A DNA stretch of 64,000 nucleotides from Plasmodium coatneyi. Lineage: Eukaryota > Apicomplexa > Aconoidasida > Haemosporida > Plasmodiidae. The stretch lies in the NCBI RefSeq assembly GCF_001680005.1, contig NC_033567.1:1550001-1614000 (forward strand). The letters are read 5' to 3'. This document shows, one piece after another, positions 22,837 through 34,835 of the stretch. Numbering within the stretch: position 1 is the first letter of the stretch; each line of letters starts with the position of its first letter. A program made the translations under genes and the position numbers. The notes beneath the pieces were generated by a model. The model saw only the letters and a program-made list of their open reading frames with translations, was not told the origin of the DNA and ran no database searches.

Positions 22837-25800
22837 AACAAAGGATTTACAAATGTGAACTGAACATATTTTGTACAACATAAGGAGAAATTTATAAAAT
22901 GTGTGAGCACAAATTTTCGTGTGTAACACGCAGCATCCCACGTTGTGCTGCAAATGTATAGAAGTACTTACAACATGGGAGCAGAACAGCGCAAATTTGT
23001 TTATGTATACATTTTCACGAATGCATATTTCTGGCCGTGTTGTTGATGACACGGTATGACGTGCACATTTCTTCTTCTATTTTTTTATTTTTCCCAAAAA
23101 ATATCAAATGTGTAGAAGAAACTTCTTTTTTATGTACGCGTTTTTGCATTTGCTATTTTTATGCTAAAATGTAGGCATATATGTACGAAAGCATAAGTTC
23201 GCGTGTTCGTATAGCTTCATAATTGCATATTTATACATTTATAAGTTTATGCGCTAATATATTCATAAGTTCACATTTTACATACGCATGACACATTTTT
23301 TTAAGAAAAAACTGTACAGAACAAAAACTTTGCGCTTATCATAAATGAGCCTATCTTGGAAAGTTAAAAAATGAGGAAATTTTTTTAAAACACTTAAATT
23401 TTTATTCATTAAAGTGGTTTAAATGCGCAGCACCTATTTTTTGGCAAAAGGCATTTTTCTCAATTTATGTAAAAAAAAAAAAAAAAAATAATAAATAAAT
23501 AAAATTCACACATAGTGAAAAATGGGATGGAAAAAATCGTGGCTCCTTTTACATCCCTGTTGCACCACTCCCTTTGCAACCGTTTTGTAATTCACGGGGC
23601 CATTTTCTACAGAGTTGTAAAACGGGTACACAGAAATGCGAATATTTGAATATGCGAATATACATAAGGTATGATATACGCAGATATAAGCGGGCCAGAT
23701 TCGTGTAACGATCTCGCGGGTGTGTAGTGTCGCAAAGTGCGGTAAAAATGGCCAGGTCGATTTAGCCTTGTTCTGATTTTACCTGTACAGATCAACAGAA
23801 AGAACAGGACTAGAGGGAATAAAATAACAGATAAATGATCTGTCAATTGAAGGAAAAATAAACCATGCAACAATGTGGTTTTTTTTTTTCACCAAGTGGA
23901 ATAAAAAGCAAAATATATATTTATTGCACCGAAAAATGGGTTAATAAAAAATAGTGAACCGTTATAAATGTGTATATAAAATCGACAACTCGTTAATTCG
24001 TTCATTTGTTACCTCATCGTTTGACACTTTTTTTTTTTTTCATGATAAATGGCAAGAGGATAAAACATGTTAACAACTTTTTTTTGTTAAAAATTGAAAA
24101 AAAAAAAAAAAAATTACCAAAAAGTTGCTGTGGACTTACCATACAGGGGTTAACCAAGTGACATACACTTCATCATTTTGCTGTTCTCCATGTGTTATTG
24201 CTAAATGTAAAAAAGTGAACAACTCGTGAATATAATATGCGCAGCAATTCGTTAAGAACCTTTTGACAATCATGTTTGAAAAATTAGCATAATATCTTTA
24301 CATGTCCCCATTTCACGTGTTCGCATGTAATGTGCATACGGGCATATGGTACACACATATGACAGAACAAAACGCAGCATCATAAATGTTGTATGAAAAA
24401 AAAAGATGTAGATTTACATTTCGGCGAAAAAAACCACGTAACAACGGATAACGCGAATTTGCTAAATTTTACGAACACATCAAACGATTGTTTTTTCTTC
24501 CATTTGCAACTGTAGTAGTGAACTACAGAGATACATGTATTCTGCCAAATGGAAACATGAATACAACACCAAAAAAAAAAAAAAAAAAAAAAAAAAGCCT
24601 TTTTTCCTGTTTTGAATTTTAAGCAGAACAGACGTGTTGCATATACATATTTGTATCCCAATAAATGTACAGTTACGTATATGCATAACAAATAAATGGA
24701 GATCAACAGAACTGCTCGAAAACAGTCTAGCACATTTTATCGCAAGAATTATTCACGCGTTCTTACAACCCACATTTTTTTTCATATTTGTGGCATACAT
24801 AAGAGTATTTTCATTCTACGAAAGTTTGCGCAGTTTCTCTCATTTTTATTCCATTTTTATGAAAAAATTTACGCAAAAAATTTATATACATACTTCGTTA
24901 CATATTTGTTGTGAAAAGTATGCTCCTCATTTTTTAACACTTTTTTTTCTGTAGCCTATTTGCTCTGTTGATGAAGTGATCATTCTATACAACAACTTCA
25001 AAAAAAAAAAATGGGAAAATGTGTTTATTACGTATTTTTTCCATTAGAATAATTTTATGCGCGACTTGGAAACTATTTATGTAGAAATGAGTTAAGTGGC
25101 TTTATTTTCTTTTGCCCCCAGAAAAGAAGAAGAAGAAGCATTGTTCTGCCCAAACAACAGGGGGGGCGTACATGAAACATAGTCGTGCATATTAAATATA
25201 TCTATACAACTATTTGGACTAGCTTTTTTGTGGACGTACCTGACATGTTCTGTATAGAAAAAAAAAAAACCTGGACTAATGCCTTGTAAGCGGAAAGAAT
25301 GTCTTAAAAAATGTATTTCGTAATTTTATGTTCTTTATATGCATTCTTTCTCATATATATGGGTATACATACGGGCATAAGGACATACGTACATAAGCGC
25401 ATACGTTTAAGTGCCTACATATCTATAAGGTACGTCCTCAGTACATAGGCACATGCGAACGTATGCACTAAAGCGGGGCATACATCCCCTGTACAGGCTT
25501 AGATATATTCAGCATACATACTCATAATATACTCAGGAAGGACAACAACACCCCACAGGCCCTGCGATAAACTCTTTATGCTTAAAAGTAAGGACATAAC
25601 AACATATACCAGTATATGAATAGCTCTAATTTTTTTTTTTTTTATTGCACCTTTTGTAGAATCATTGAAATACCTTTTATTCTTGGCTTTCTGATTTATA
25701 TTTTCATATAATATATATTTTGTTGCTATATTATGGAAAAAGAAAATATTCTTTCTACCAACTGGATGTTGTTTTTAAAAAAATTTAAACCTATCTGTAT

Positions 25801-26122
25801 GTATATATTTATACATATTAAATTTTTATTTTTGCGATTAGATATATTTTTTGAAAGAATATCATATATTCTTTTCAATTAATATACCCTTTTTGAATTT
25901 ACCAATTATTACATTTTCATTAGTTAATGTTATTCTATGCTTTTTCTTTCTTTTTTTTTCTTGATCGATCTGGCCTTCCGCCTCAAAAATAGCATAATTA
26001 CTTTGTTATTAATTTCCCATGATAATTAGATTGGTATTTATGCCACTAGACTGTGTTCTATTTACTCGTTTTCGTGACTTTGTCTGATTATTTTTACATA
26101 TGTTTGGATGAATTTCGCCAGC
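22837..26122. other. Long intergenic region, nothing recognised
   Basis: 3.3 kb of AT-rich sequence with homopolymers (A tract about 24570-24596) and no frame with family resemblance. I looked for tRNA, snRNA and SRP-like motifs and saw none I can defend. The stretch 25650-25920 is especially T-rich. Confidence 0.5.
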
Positions 26123-26481
26123 ATGGGCTCTACTTATTCAGAAGACGTATGTGAACAAGTAGAGAAGAAGACGGCGTTGTGTCCATTCCATAGCATATTT
26201 GTTTAGTTACATTTGTACATATATATCTATATGCATACGTTTATTTTCGCATGTGCGTACAATCAGCTAACCAATTGCGCACATACTCGAAGTTGTTGCC
26301 TTTTTTTTTTTTTTTTTTTATCCAAGTTGGTGAAACACCCTTATGTACATTAAATTGTGTTACATTTATTTTACAACACTGTGCATTTTGTTTCTTCCTT
26401 TTTAAGGATAGAAAATTTTTTAAAAATAAAATGTCAAATGTGAATAATGTTTTTATGCAAAATGACATAAGCACAAATTAA
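26123..26481 (+). CDS. Speculative tiny spliced gene with an acylation-type N-terminus
   Basis: I do not recognise this gene. ATG 26123 opens a frame starting MGSTYSED, which fits the N-myristoylation pattern (Gly2, Ser6). A perfect donor gtatgt follows at 26147; the frame otherwise continues to TAG at 26204-26206 (27 codons). A pyrimidine-tract acceptor ending ttttaag at 26406 opens a phase-0 exon encoding DRKFFKNKMSNVNNVFMQND and ending at TAA 26481. Three in-frame donors (26147, 26159, 26201) are phase 0, so products of about 32 to 50 residues are possible. The evidence is only motif and splice-site compatibility; chance is a real possibility. Confidence 0.2.
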
Positions 26482-26917
26482 CTGTCCTAAGCGGAATCCT
26501 ATTGTTTTGTTGTTGTTGTTGTTGTTTTTTTTTATAGTACACGTTTTTAAATGTGCGAATAGTTATATTTGTGCCAATATGTATATGCACATAGGAGCAT
26601 TTATTTGAAAAAAGTACACTTAAAATATTTTCCCAAGTTTGTACCGCGGATATACTACACGGATGTTTATTCATTTGCTTGTACGCGGAAATATACCTAT
26701 ACATATGCGTGCGTACCCTGCGTACGCGTGAACACATTTGGAAAAAAATAAAAAAAACATGTATCCGTACGCATGTGCGCACCTGCACTTATACTTACAC
26801 TTTCACTTCCTCACCCACATAAGTAGATGACACATGCAACGGGAATATTTATGTACGTCATAGATGCATGTATGTACATACCAATGTAGATTATACGTAC
26901 ACAAGTGTAGAGCGATA

Positions 26918-26951
<34 letters not shown>

Positions 26952-27209
26952 TCTGCATGTATTTAATAGCGATTCTTTTCCGTCATTTTATTTTATCCTA
27001 CTTTATTTCACTTTATTATTTTTTTATAAGTGCCTTTAATGTTCTACAAATTCAATAACCATTTTTTAAATTAATTTATGAGTTATGACACCCTTTTTAC
27101 ACTCACCAATTAACACCCTTACGCTTGTAGATAAATCGCGAAAAAAAAAAAAAAAAAAATTTCCCGCAAGAGCGAGCTCGAACTTTCACATGATCCTGTA
27201 AACATTGCA
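26482..27209. other. Upstream region of the JmjC gene, with a T30 tract
   Basis: The region has no recognised gene. It contains a run of 30 T at 26920-26949 and an 18-base A tract just upstream of the JmjC start codon at 27210. It likely holds promoter and 5' UTR. Confidence 0.6.
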
Positions 27210-30200
27210 ATGGATTTATATGATAAAAATACTAAAAAAAGAAAAAGAAACTCCAAACTTATAATATCATCAGGAAATGAAGAAGACGACGTAGATTTGA
27301 CTGAAAAAAATAAAAAAAACAAATTAATAATCAGCGATGTTGATTTCAAAAATGTACCATGTGAACACAACGACGCGCAAGTAAAAATAGAGTGTGACGC
27401 TAAAAATAGATTTGCTCTAAAGGGGCAAAAGGGCCATGCGGAAAATGACCAAGTGGAAGAAATAATCGCCTCGGATGTTAATGATGGTAATTGTAAATTA
27501 AAGGCGGAAGAAAAGCAACAATTGGGAAAATACGAACAAGGAGGAAAATTTCCCCTTACAACCGCGGAAATAAAATTAGAGCACGCGGAGGAATTAATTA
27601 AAAAATGTGACGACTCGTGTAATAGCAACAACATGCCCGGAAAAAACAAAATGATAATATTACAAAGTGGAAAATTAACCAAATTGGAAAATAAGGGTAA
27701 CTGTGTGATGAAAGAAGAAGAAGAAAAAAAAAAAAACTCCGCAGACCATCATTCGAACAATAGCATTTACAAAAACATAGAAGAAATACCTGTGATCCAC
27801 ACAACAATGGAAGAATTAGCAAATCCAATTTTATTTTTCGAAAAGTATAATTCCATTGGACTAAAATATGGAGCTATGAAGGTAAAACCACCCAATTTTT
27901 TCGAACCACAATTTAACTCGTACTATCTAAATATGAAATTTAATATACGGAAACAAAAAATTAACGAACTGAAGCATGGGAAGGAATTTGTGCACCCCGA
28001 GGAGTACTGGTCCTTGTATGATGTGTACAAATATAACCAAATGTTGGAGAAGATGTACCTACCAGAAGAAAAAGCAAGCTTGGAATATATCGAAAAGAAA
28101 TATTGGGAAATCATAAATAAAGGGAAAGAGCAAGTCGTTTCTATATATGGCGCTGATCTGCCCGTATCCAGAAATCATCCTACGTGCCTATTTCAGAACA
28201 ACCTAAAAAGGCATGATGACTCCATGAAGAATGACAATGGTAGTGACATGAGCGCTGCGAACCGGAGCAGATGTAGCAGTGTCAAGTGTGGGACATTTGA
28301 AACATCGTGCCAGTCCAGTAGCGATCATCTGAAAAGGGGAACAGAAGGGGACAAAGGTTTATTTCATGAGCGTGAGTACAAGGATGAAATGTGTAAGGAC
28401 GCTACAAACGCGAATGTGTCATCGTGTGTGCATAAATTGAATAATCACATGAGCCTTCCGCTTCCTCTGGGGAATAGCGGTAACGACGGCACTAGTGATT
28501 GCCCTAATGGTCCCTGCTCTAATTGCGACATCAGCAATGACAGTACAAACGCCCACCGTAGAAGTGACAATGCAAATATCGAACGGATAGTGAGTGAGCA
28601 CAAACAGGGTATAACACATGTGCTTAACATTTCAGATGCTGAAAATGTCACTATGGAGCGGGACGGTGCCGATAATAGAGCGCACGAAATAAACACTAGC
28701 GAGGATGATATTTATTCCGGCCGCAATCGAAAAACGGACCACGGTGATGAATCAAGGGGTAGTAGGAATGGGATCGACACTGATAGAGGACCCCCCAGTT
28801 GTGCAGGTGGTTTAAACGAAATCGCTAGCACTGAAGGAGGTATGCTACAAAGCGTCAGTGATAAAAACGATTGGAGTAAAGGCACCGCCAGTATAGAGGT
28901 GAAAAATGGTCATACTAGCAGTCAAACGGATGCAGGAGACGTAAACCCAGATAAAGTGTTTATGCAGCAGAGAGAAAAGTACTGCTCCGAAATAAATAAC
29001 GTAATTAAAAACATAAATGAAAATTTGAATATAAAATCTCTACCCTTTATAAAAGGATCGATGCTACGAAATGTAGATATATCAATCGAGGGGGTTAATA
29101 TTCCATGGTTATATGTCGGAACGCTCTTTTCCTCCTTTTGCTGGCACACAGAAGATAATTATTTCGCTTCTATAAATTATCAGCATTGGGGCAAACCTAA
29201 AATATGGTACGTCATACCACCTCTATACAGTGACAAGGTCGAAGATGTTATTTATGAATACTTAAAAGGGTGCAGTAGTCAGGATAATGTGCTAACGGAA
29301 AGTGCAAAAGGAAAAATGAAAAAAAAGGAGCGCAGAAATTTATTCAATAATTCCGATATAAAAAAAAAACTCAAACAGGAGAGCTCTATTATGCAAATTA
29401 TCAAAAGCCAGCAAAGGCTTAAAAATTTGCGCATTTCAAAAAATAACCCAAGTTTAACCTCTACGAATCGTATTACCCCTGGAAGTACGAGTCGTTCCAA
29501 TGCTTTAATGGCTAGCACTAGCGCGACTTCCACTATGATGCCTAGTAACCGCCACAGAAATTGTACCAGCACTAGCAGTAGTACGATCTCGAGCGCTAGC
29601 TATAACACATTGGAAGATAATTTAATCCTCATAGATGTGGATATAAATAAAGCACATTTGATATATAGAAAATCATATCTGAATTACAAAACTGTGGATA
29701 GAAAACAAATTTATTTTAAAAAAAGAAATCATAAAAATAAAATTTACAAATTGACCATCCAAGTTCCAATTGAGGTTTTCCTCAAAAATAAAATTCCCGT
29801 TTATAAAAATATTCAAAGAAAAAATGAATTTATTTTCCTATGGCCTAAAACATTTCATGGAGGTTTTAATTCAGGCTATAACTGTAATGAAGCTTGCAAT
29901 ATTGCCCCTACATTTTGGCTATTTTACGGCCTACAGTCATATTACAATTACAAATATTTCAGAAATACCTGTATATCCATCCACATGATTTTATTTTCAA
30001 ATTTATTGCATTATGAAGAATATACCTTTAGCCAGCTCAAGCACATCATTTACTGCTTGCGCTATATACTCACTGATGAGTACAAATTTTTCAGGGAAAG
30101 TAAAACGTTATTTATAGAGTTCACGCTAAATCGCGATGCCCTATTAAACAATAAGCTTATGAATTATTCAGGCCATTTATCGCTAGATTTGAATAAAATG

Positions 30201-33199
30201 TACGCGAATTTCGAGTGCCAGAGAAATAAACACTTCTTTTTCCAAAATATTAAGAGTAAATTGGACTTTTTTTACAAGGATTGCGATGGCTGTAATTCCC
30301 CCACATTCAACAGTAATATTTTCTACATATATATGTACTTGCGTGATATCCGAATGGCGCGTATAAAACGTACATACATTTGCGCGAATTACAAAGCGAC
30401 GGAGTTAGGCTCGCATATTTCGCGCGCATTTAAGTGAGGACATAATATCGGAATGAAATTTACGAACGCAATACGATAATGGCAATACGTAAACATCACA
30501 TGCGTACATCCTATGCGTACGTTGCAATTTAGCGCAATATAGGCGTATAGTATACGATTATGGCGCTCGCGGAGCGGCTGTTCTCACATCTATACGCTAA
30601 AGGGGGCTAAAAATGCACTGTACATACAACATATGCGCAGATAATGGGCAGGAAGCATATATATGAGGAGAAAATCATAAAAATAAAATGAGGAGAAAAA
30701 ATAGCATTGAGCAAAAAACCAAACTGAAAATATAGAATAAAAGCGAAGAACGAAAAAAAAATAAATAATGAAAATTGAAGAGAAAAAATAGAGATAAAGG
30801 GAAAATTGAAAGAAAAAAAAAATAACGTGCAATGTAGAAAAAAATAAAGTCAATATAAATATTAAAAAAAGTTAAGATAATATTATATAAAATAAATATT
30901 ATTGCAACGAAAAAAAAAAACACCTTTTTCTATAAAAAGCGCAAATAATCCATTTATTGATATTGCGTGCAATATTAGCACCGTCCTTCAATATAATAAA
31001 ATTAATATAATTATAATATAGTAAAAATATATACCCCGTTGTATTTGCGTACACTTCCTATTTTTTTTTTTTTTTTCAGGTTCAATTATATGTCCCCACT
31101 CAAATGACATTCTATGTATTCATTGCTCCGAAGAGCACAGTTGCCAATGCAAATTTAAGTAAGTCTATTACTTTTAATTTGCGCATAGTAGCATATTATA
31201 ATATGAGTGCAATATAAACGCAATGAAATTATATATATGAAGAGGAACCGAGAAAAAATTTATTTATTTTTTATTACTGGCAAATAATAAATTAAAATTC
31301 AATGTATTATGTAAAAGAAGTCGACACCTAAAATTACAATATATTTTTATATTTTTTTAATTCTTACAGAGTTGCATTAAAAAGATATACGCTTCTAGAA
31401 ATGACGAAGATTTTGACCCTCCTAGTTCATTATGCCAATAAAATTGTAAGAATATACATGCCAAAAAAATTAGTAATGTCAATTTTACCTTGACCGAAAA
31501 AAAAGTGCACTTTATTTTACGTACTTTGCATGTTTATGGTTCATATTTGCTAAAAGTGGAGCTGAGTGCACATTTTGTAACAATTTCCATACTAAATGCA
31601 CTTTTTTCATTTTTTTCAAAATTAGGTGCATTTTTCCTATTTTTTTAAGCCATTTTTTCTTTTTTTCAATTTTTGCAGATTTTTTCTAATTTTTTGCAGA
31701 ATTTTTCTGATTTTGCAATTTTTGCAGATTTTTTCTACTTTTTGTAAATTTTACAATTTTTCCAGTTTTTGAAGATTTTTTCTTATTTTTGTTTATTTTT
31801 TTTTTGCATGTGCTTTAGTGCATTTTTATGCATGTTTTTTAAATTTTGGCAATTTTTCGGAAATTTTCCAAATTTTTGCCAATTTTGTTGTTAGCATGTT
31901 GTCCCTATATTTTAGGGTTGCTGCAAGTTCGTATTCATTTATAGTCGTGTATGTTATTTTCCCTTCTTATTGTGTAGCCAACTGGTTAATATAATGTTCT
32001 TTGTGTGTTGTAGTCCCGTTCTTAATCCGTTGGCAATACTTGTTCCTGTGTTGGCTGTTCCTCGCAAGTTGTGCTTTGCTTGTGAGTTGACTTTAGCTTA
32101 ATATTAGTTTTACATTCATTATATTTTAGTTTCATTTTTATTTCTTCTATGTTTGATGACAATTTGATAATTATATTTTCATCTGTGCAGTTCCATTTTG
32201 ACCAAAAAATTTCAATGCAGTATGTTAACAGTGTGTAAATATGCCTTTTGTATATTGTATTTGTACATTGTTTCAAGTTACTAGCTGATGCGCTTTTATT
32301 TCTTTACCACTCTTTTGATAATATTTTGTTCTCCTATTTTGTTGTTGTTTTTTGTAGACCCATGTGTTCAGTTGAGTTATTTCTTTGAGCTTACTGAATT
32401 TTGCATTACCACTTCATGTGTACTTGTTTCACTGAATTACGATGATGTCTCAAATCGTCAACTTTTTTGCATTCCTTCTTTTCCAATTGTAGCATTCATT
32501 TGGATAGTAGTTTTTGTCATGTTTTTCTGATTTTTTATTAATTGCTTGTATTGATAATATATGTACGTATTTGATTTTTGTTGTCATGACCTATTTGCAT
32601 GATGAGGACACACAAGTAGGACCCCCTTGGTGTTGTGTGTTTAATGTATGTGTGTGTGTGGACATGTGTGCGCGTATGTATTTTATAATTTGCCGTTGTA
32701 CGCGCATGTACACACACACACACATACATTGCTTTTAGTTTTGTTTCCATATTTGTCCCTACCTTTGTTTTAACGATTACCTCATGTGATTCCTGCCCGT
32801 TTTTTATTTTGCTTGTCATGCTTATAGAAATCGAACGATGAGAAGGACGTACAATTTGAAGACATACCCGATTACAATTCTTTGAAAATTTTTGAAGACA
32901 AGAACTCAATTAAACTCTATAACTTAATTCGAGAAAACAAAAGAAAAGATCAGGAAAAAAGATCCAAAACGACAAATTATAAAGACCTAGAAAATTACTG
33001 CTTCGAAAAATTGAACAGCGTCAACAAAGAGAAGAACAAGAAGGAAAAAGCAAACAGTGAAATGAATATTGTGTTGGATGATTACTACACAAGTTCAAAT
33101 CATTTTAAGACAAAATTGACCTTGAAGTACTTTCTTCTAACATACGAAGAAGAGATGGAAGACAACCCTTTGAAAATTTTACCAAAACTTTTAATTTAA
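27210..33199 (+). CDS. JmjN-JmjC-C5HC2 histone demethylase candidate (KDM5-like core)
   Basis: Four exons, 27210-30312, 31080-31158, 31370-31445 and 32828-33199, all gt..ag and phase-consistent, give 1209 residues. Domains: JmjN at about 193-235 (TTMEELANPILFFEKY, GAMKVKPPNFFEP), JmjC from about 630 (PWLYVGTLFSSFCWHTEDNY), and a C5HC2 zinc finger encoded across exons 1-3 (CDGCNSPTFNS joined to SIICPHSNDILCIHCSEEHS, then CQCKFK and LKRYTLLEM). Iron ligands His646, Glu648 and His883 are present, as is GKPKIWYVIP with the cofactor-binding Lys. About 200 residues of variable sequence are inserted between the ligand sets. The order JmjN-JmjC-C5HC2 is that of the KDM5/JARID1 core, without visible ARID or PHD. 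The expected role is nuclear Fe(II)/2-oxoglutarate-dependent lysine demethylation. It matches recalled PF3D7_0809900 (JmjC1). A model ending at the exon 1 stop (30437) would lose the zinc finger. Confidence 0.93.
31600..31880 (+). repeat. Degenerate T-rich repeats with ttttgcag motifs in JmjC intron 3
   Basis: Inside the 1382-base third intron, short units of the form TTTTTGCAGATTTTTTCTA recur several times with drift. Each carries a consensus-like 3' splice site (ttttgcag or tttccag), yet the predicted true acceptor is about 1 kb further at 32827. The units look like a degraded minisatellite. Confidence 0.6.
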
Positions 33200-34835
33200 T
33201 TAATAATTTGATTTGTTTTAATTATTTTGTTTTAATTTCATAAAAAGAATATTATTTGTAATTTTGCCATTTAATGATGATGAAATGTGCAATTGATGAT
33301 AAAAAAAAATATATGTTCCAAGTTTGGGCATATACGTATGTATGCACATAAATACATACGTGTGTATATATACTTTTTCTGGTAATAAAATATAAAATTT
33401 CCGGAAAATCAAGACAGTATATGTGCACATAAATATATCCAAAACTTCTCCAACAAATATATTGTTTTAGAATTATGGAACACGCAAATTTGTATTTAAT
33501 TAATTTTTTAGTATGTATGTCTCCTTGATGTATTACCATATTTTTTTGTTTAATAAATAATAATTGATATATTTTTATTATAAAATAGCTAGCTAGCTAG
33601 TTCCCTGTTTTTTTTTTTTTTTTTTTTTTTTTCACACAGCTAGCCAAGGTAATATTTTATAGTAATATATATTATTTTATTTCAACGCATAATTTGTAAT
33701 TCACTTACGACATTTTGATTGATGTATTTGTTTACGTTATGTTTTTATATATATTGTTTTTAATTGATGTATTTTTTTTTACATTGAAAAATATAAGCCT
33801 AAATTTGTAGTTATAGCTTGTATATAGTTATGGCTTATACAAGCTCAAACTTTTTTTTTATTTTTATTTATTTCTAACACACATTCGTAAAGAGATATGT
33901 AACTTTCAAATTATTCGAGTTAAATAATTAACCCTATGTATTTTTCTTCGTACATCCAAGAATATTAAAGACCATAACCAATAAAGGGGAAAACAAGAAT
34001 TGTTATATACGTATCGTGATATACACGAAGCTGTAATATATTTTTGTAAATAACTCTTAGTAAAAGAATATTTTACTGTTAGCAAAACATTGAGTAATGA
34101 TGAACTTTTTTTTTTTTTTTTTTTTTTTGTGGAAAAATTATATTTTGTAAAGCTAGGTGCATTAAGCGTTACGTAGCAGTAAAATGTGTAGTAAAAAAAA
34201 AATAAAGGAACTTAAAAATAACTTGTTATTTCAGTGATTTTTTAATGTGTATGAAAACATGGCAGAATAAGTTATATGAATGATGCAACCTTTGGTTTAA
34301 GCGCACGTTGGAATTTTTCAAATAAATAAAAAAAAATTATAATATAGTGCCCCGTTTATATAGGTGCTCTGCATGCATAGAATGATCCTAAAATTTTGCT
34401 TCCTTGTCTAACAAAATAAATAAATAAAAAATAGACACAAAACAAAGTAATAAAACTGCGCATACCTTGAGCAGAGTATTTTTCCAACGTAGTAATGAAT
34501 TCCGGAATTTTTTATACTTAATTTTCCGGCTAGGCAATATCTATTAGCTCCATGGGAACTTATGAACCCGGCGTATAAGAATGTATATGCACGCAAAATG
34601 CGATTGTGCTCACTTCTTAAATTATTTTAAAAAAACAAATATGTTTGTGGGCTATGTACGCGGTGAATTATGTTGAAAAACAAGTTGCTAAATGTGCTAC
34701 GAATTTTGCACCCTGTTTCGGTTCCCCTTACGGTACCGATTCGTAGACTACTCACATAGGTTTTGTTCGTGATTAGCATTCTGTAATGGTAAAAAGAGGA
34801 GGAAAACGTTTGCAACAAGATAAAAATTATTCAAA
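33200..34835. other. AT-rich intergenic region between JmjC and TPR genes
   Basis: 1.6 kb with no recognised gene. It contains four tandem AGCT-type units (about 33587-33601), a T tract at about 33608-33632, another at about 34107-34128, and a perfect 10-bp inverted repeat at 33815-33845. Confidence 0.55.
33815..33845. repeat. Perfect inverted repeat, 10-bp arms, 11-base loop
   Basis: AGCTTGTATA at 33815-33824 is the reverse complement of TATACAAGCT at 33836-33845. Transcribed on either strand it would form a hairpin. It lies about 0.6 kb past the JmjC stop codon and could belong to a 3' UTR or a terminator; function unknown. Confidence 0.75.

Noticed and set aside
26010..26095. Possible C/D box snoRNA (ATGATAA ... 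CTGA)
   Set aside because: The C box is imperfect, no terminal stem is evident and no guide complementarity could be tested.
30313..30437. Unspliced end of the JmjC protein at 30437
   Set aside because: The donor at 30313 restores a complete C5HC2 finger with exons 2 and 3; the read-through tail shows no domain.
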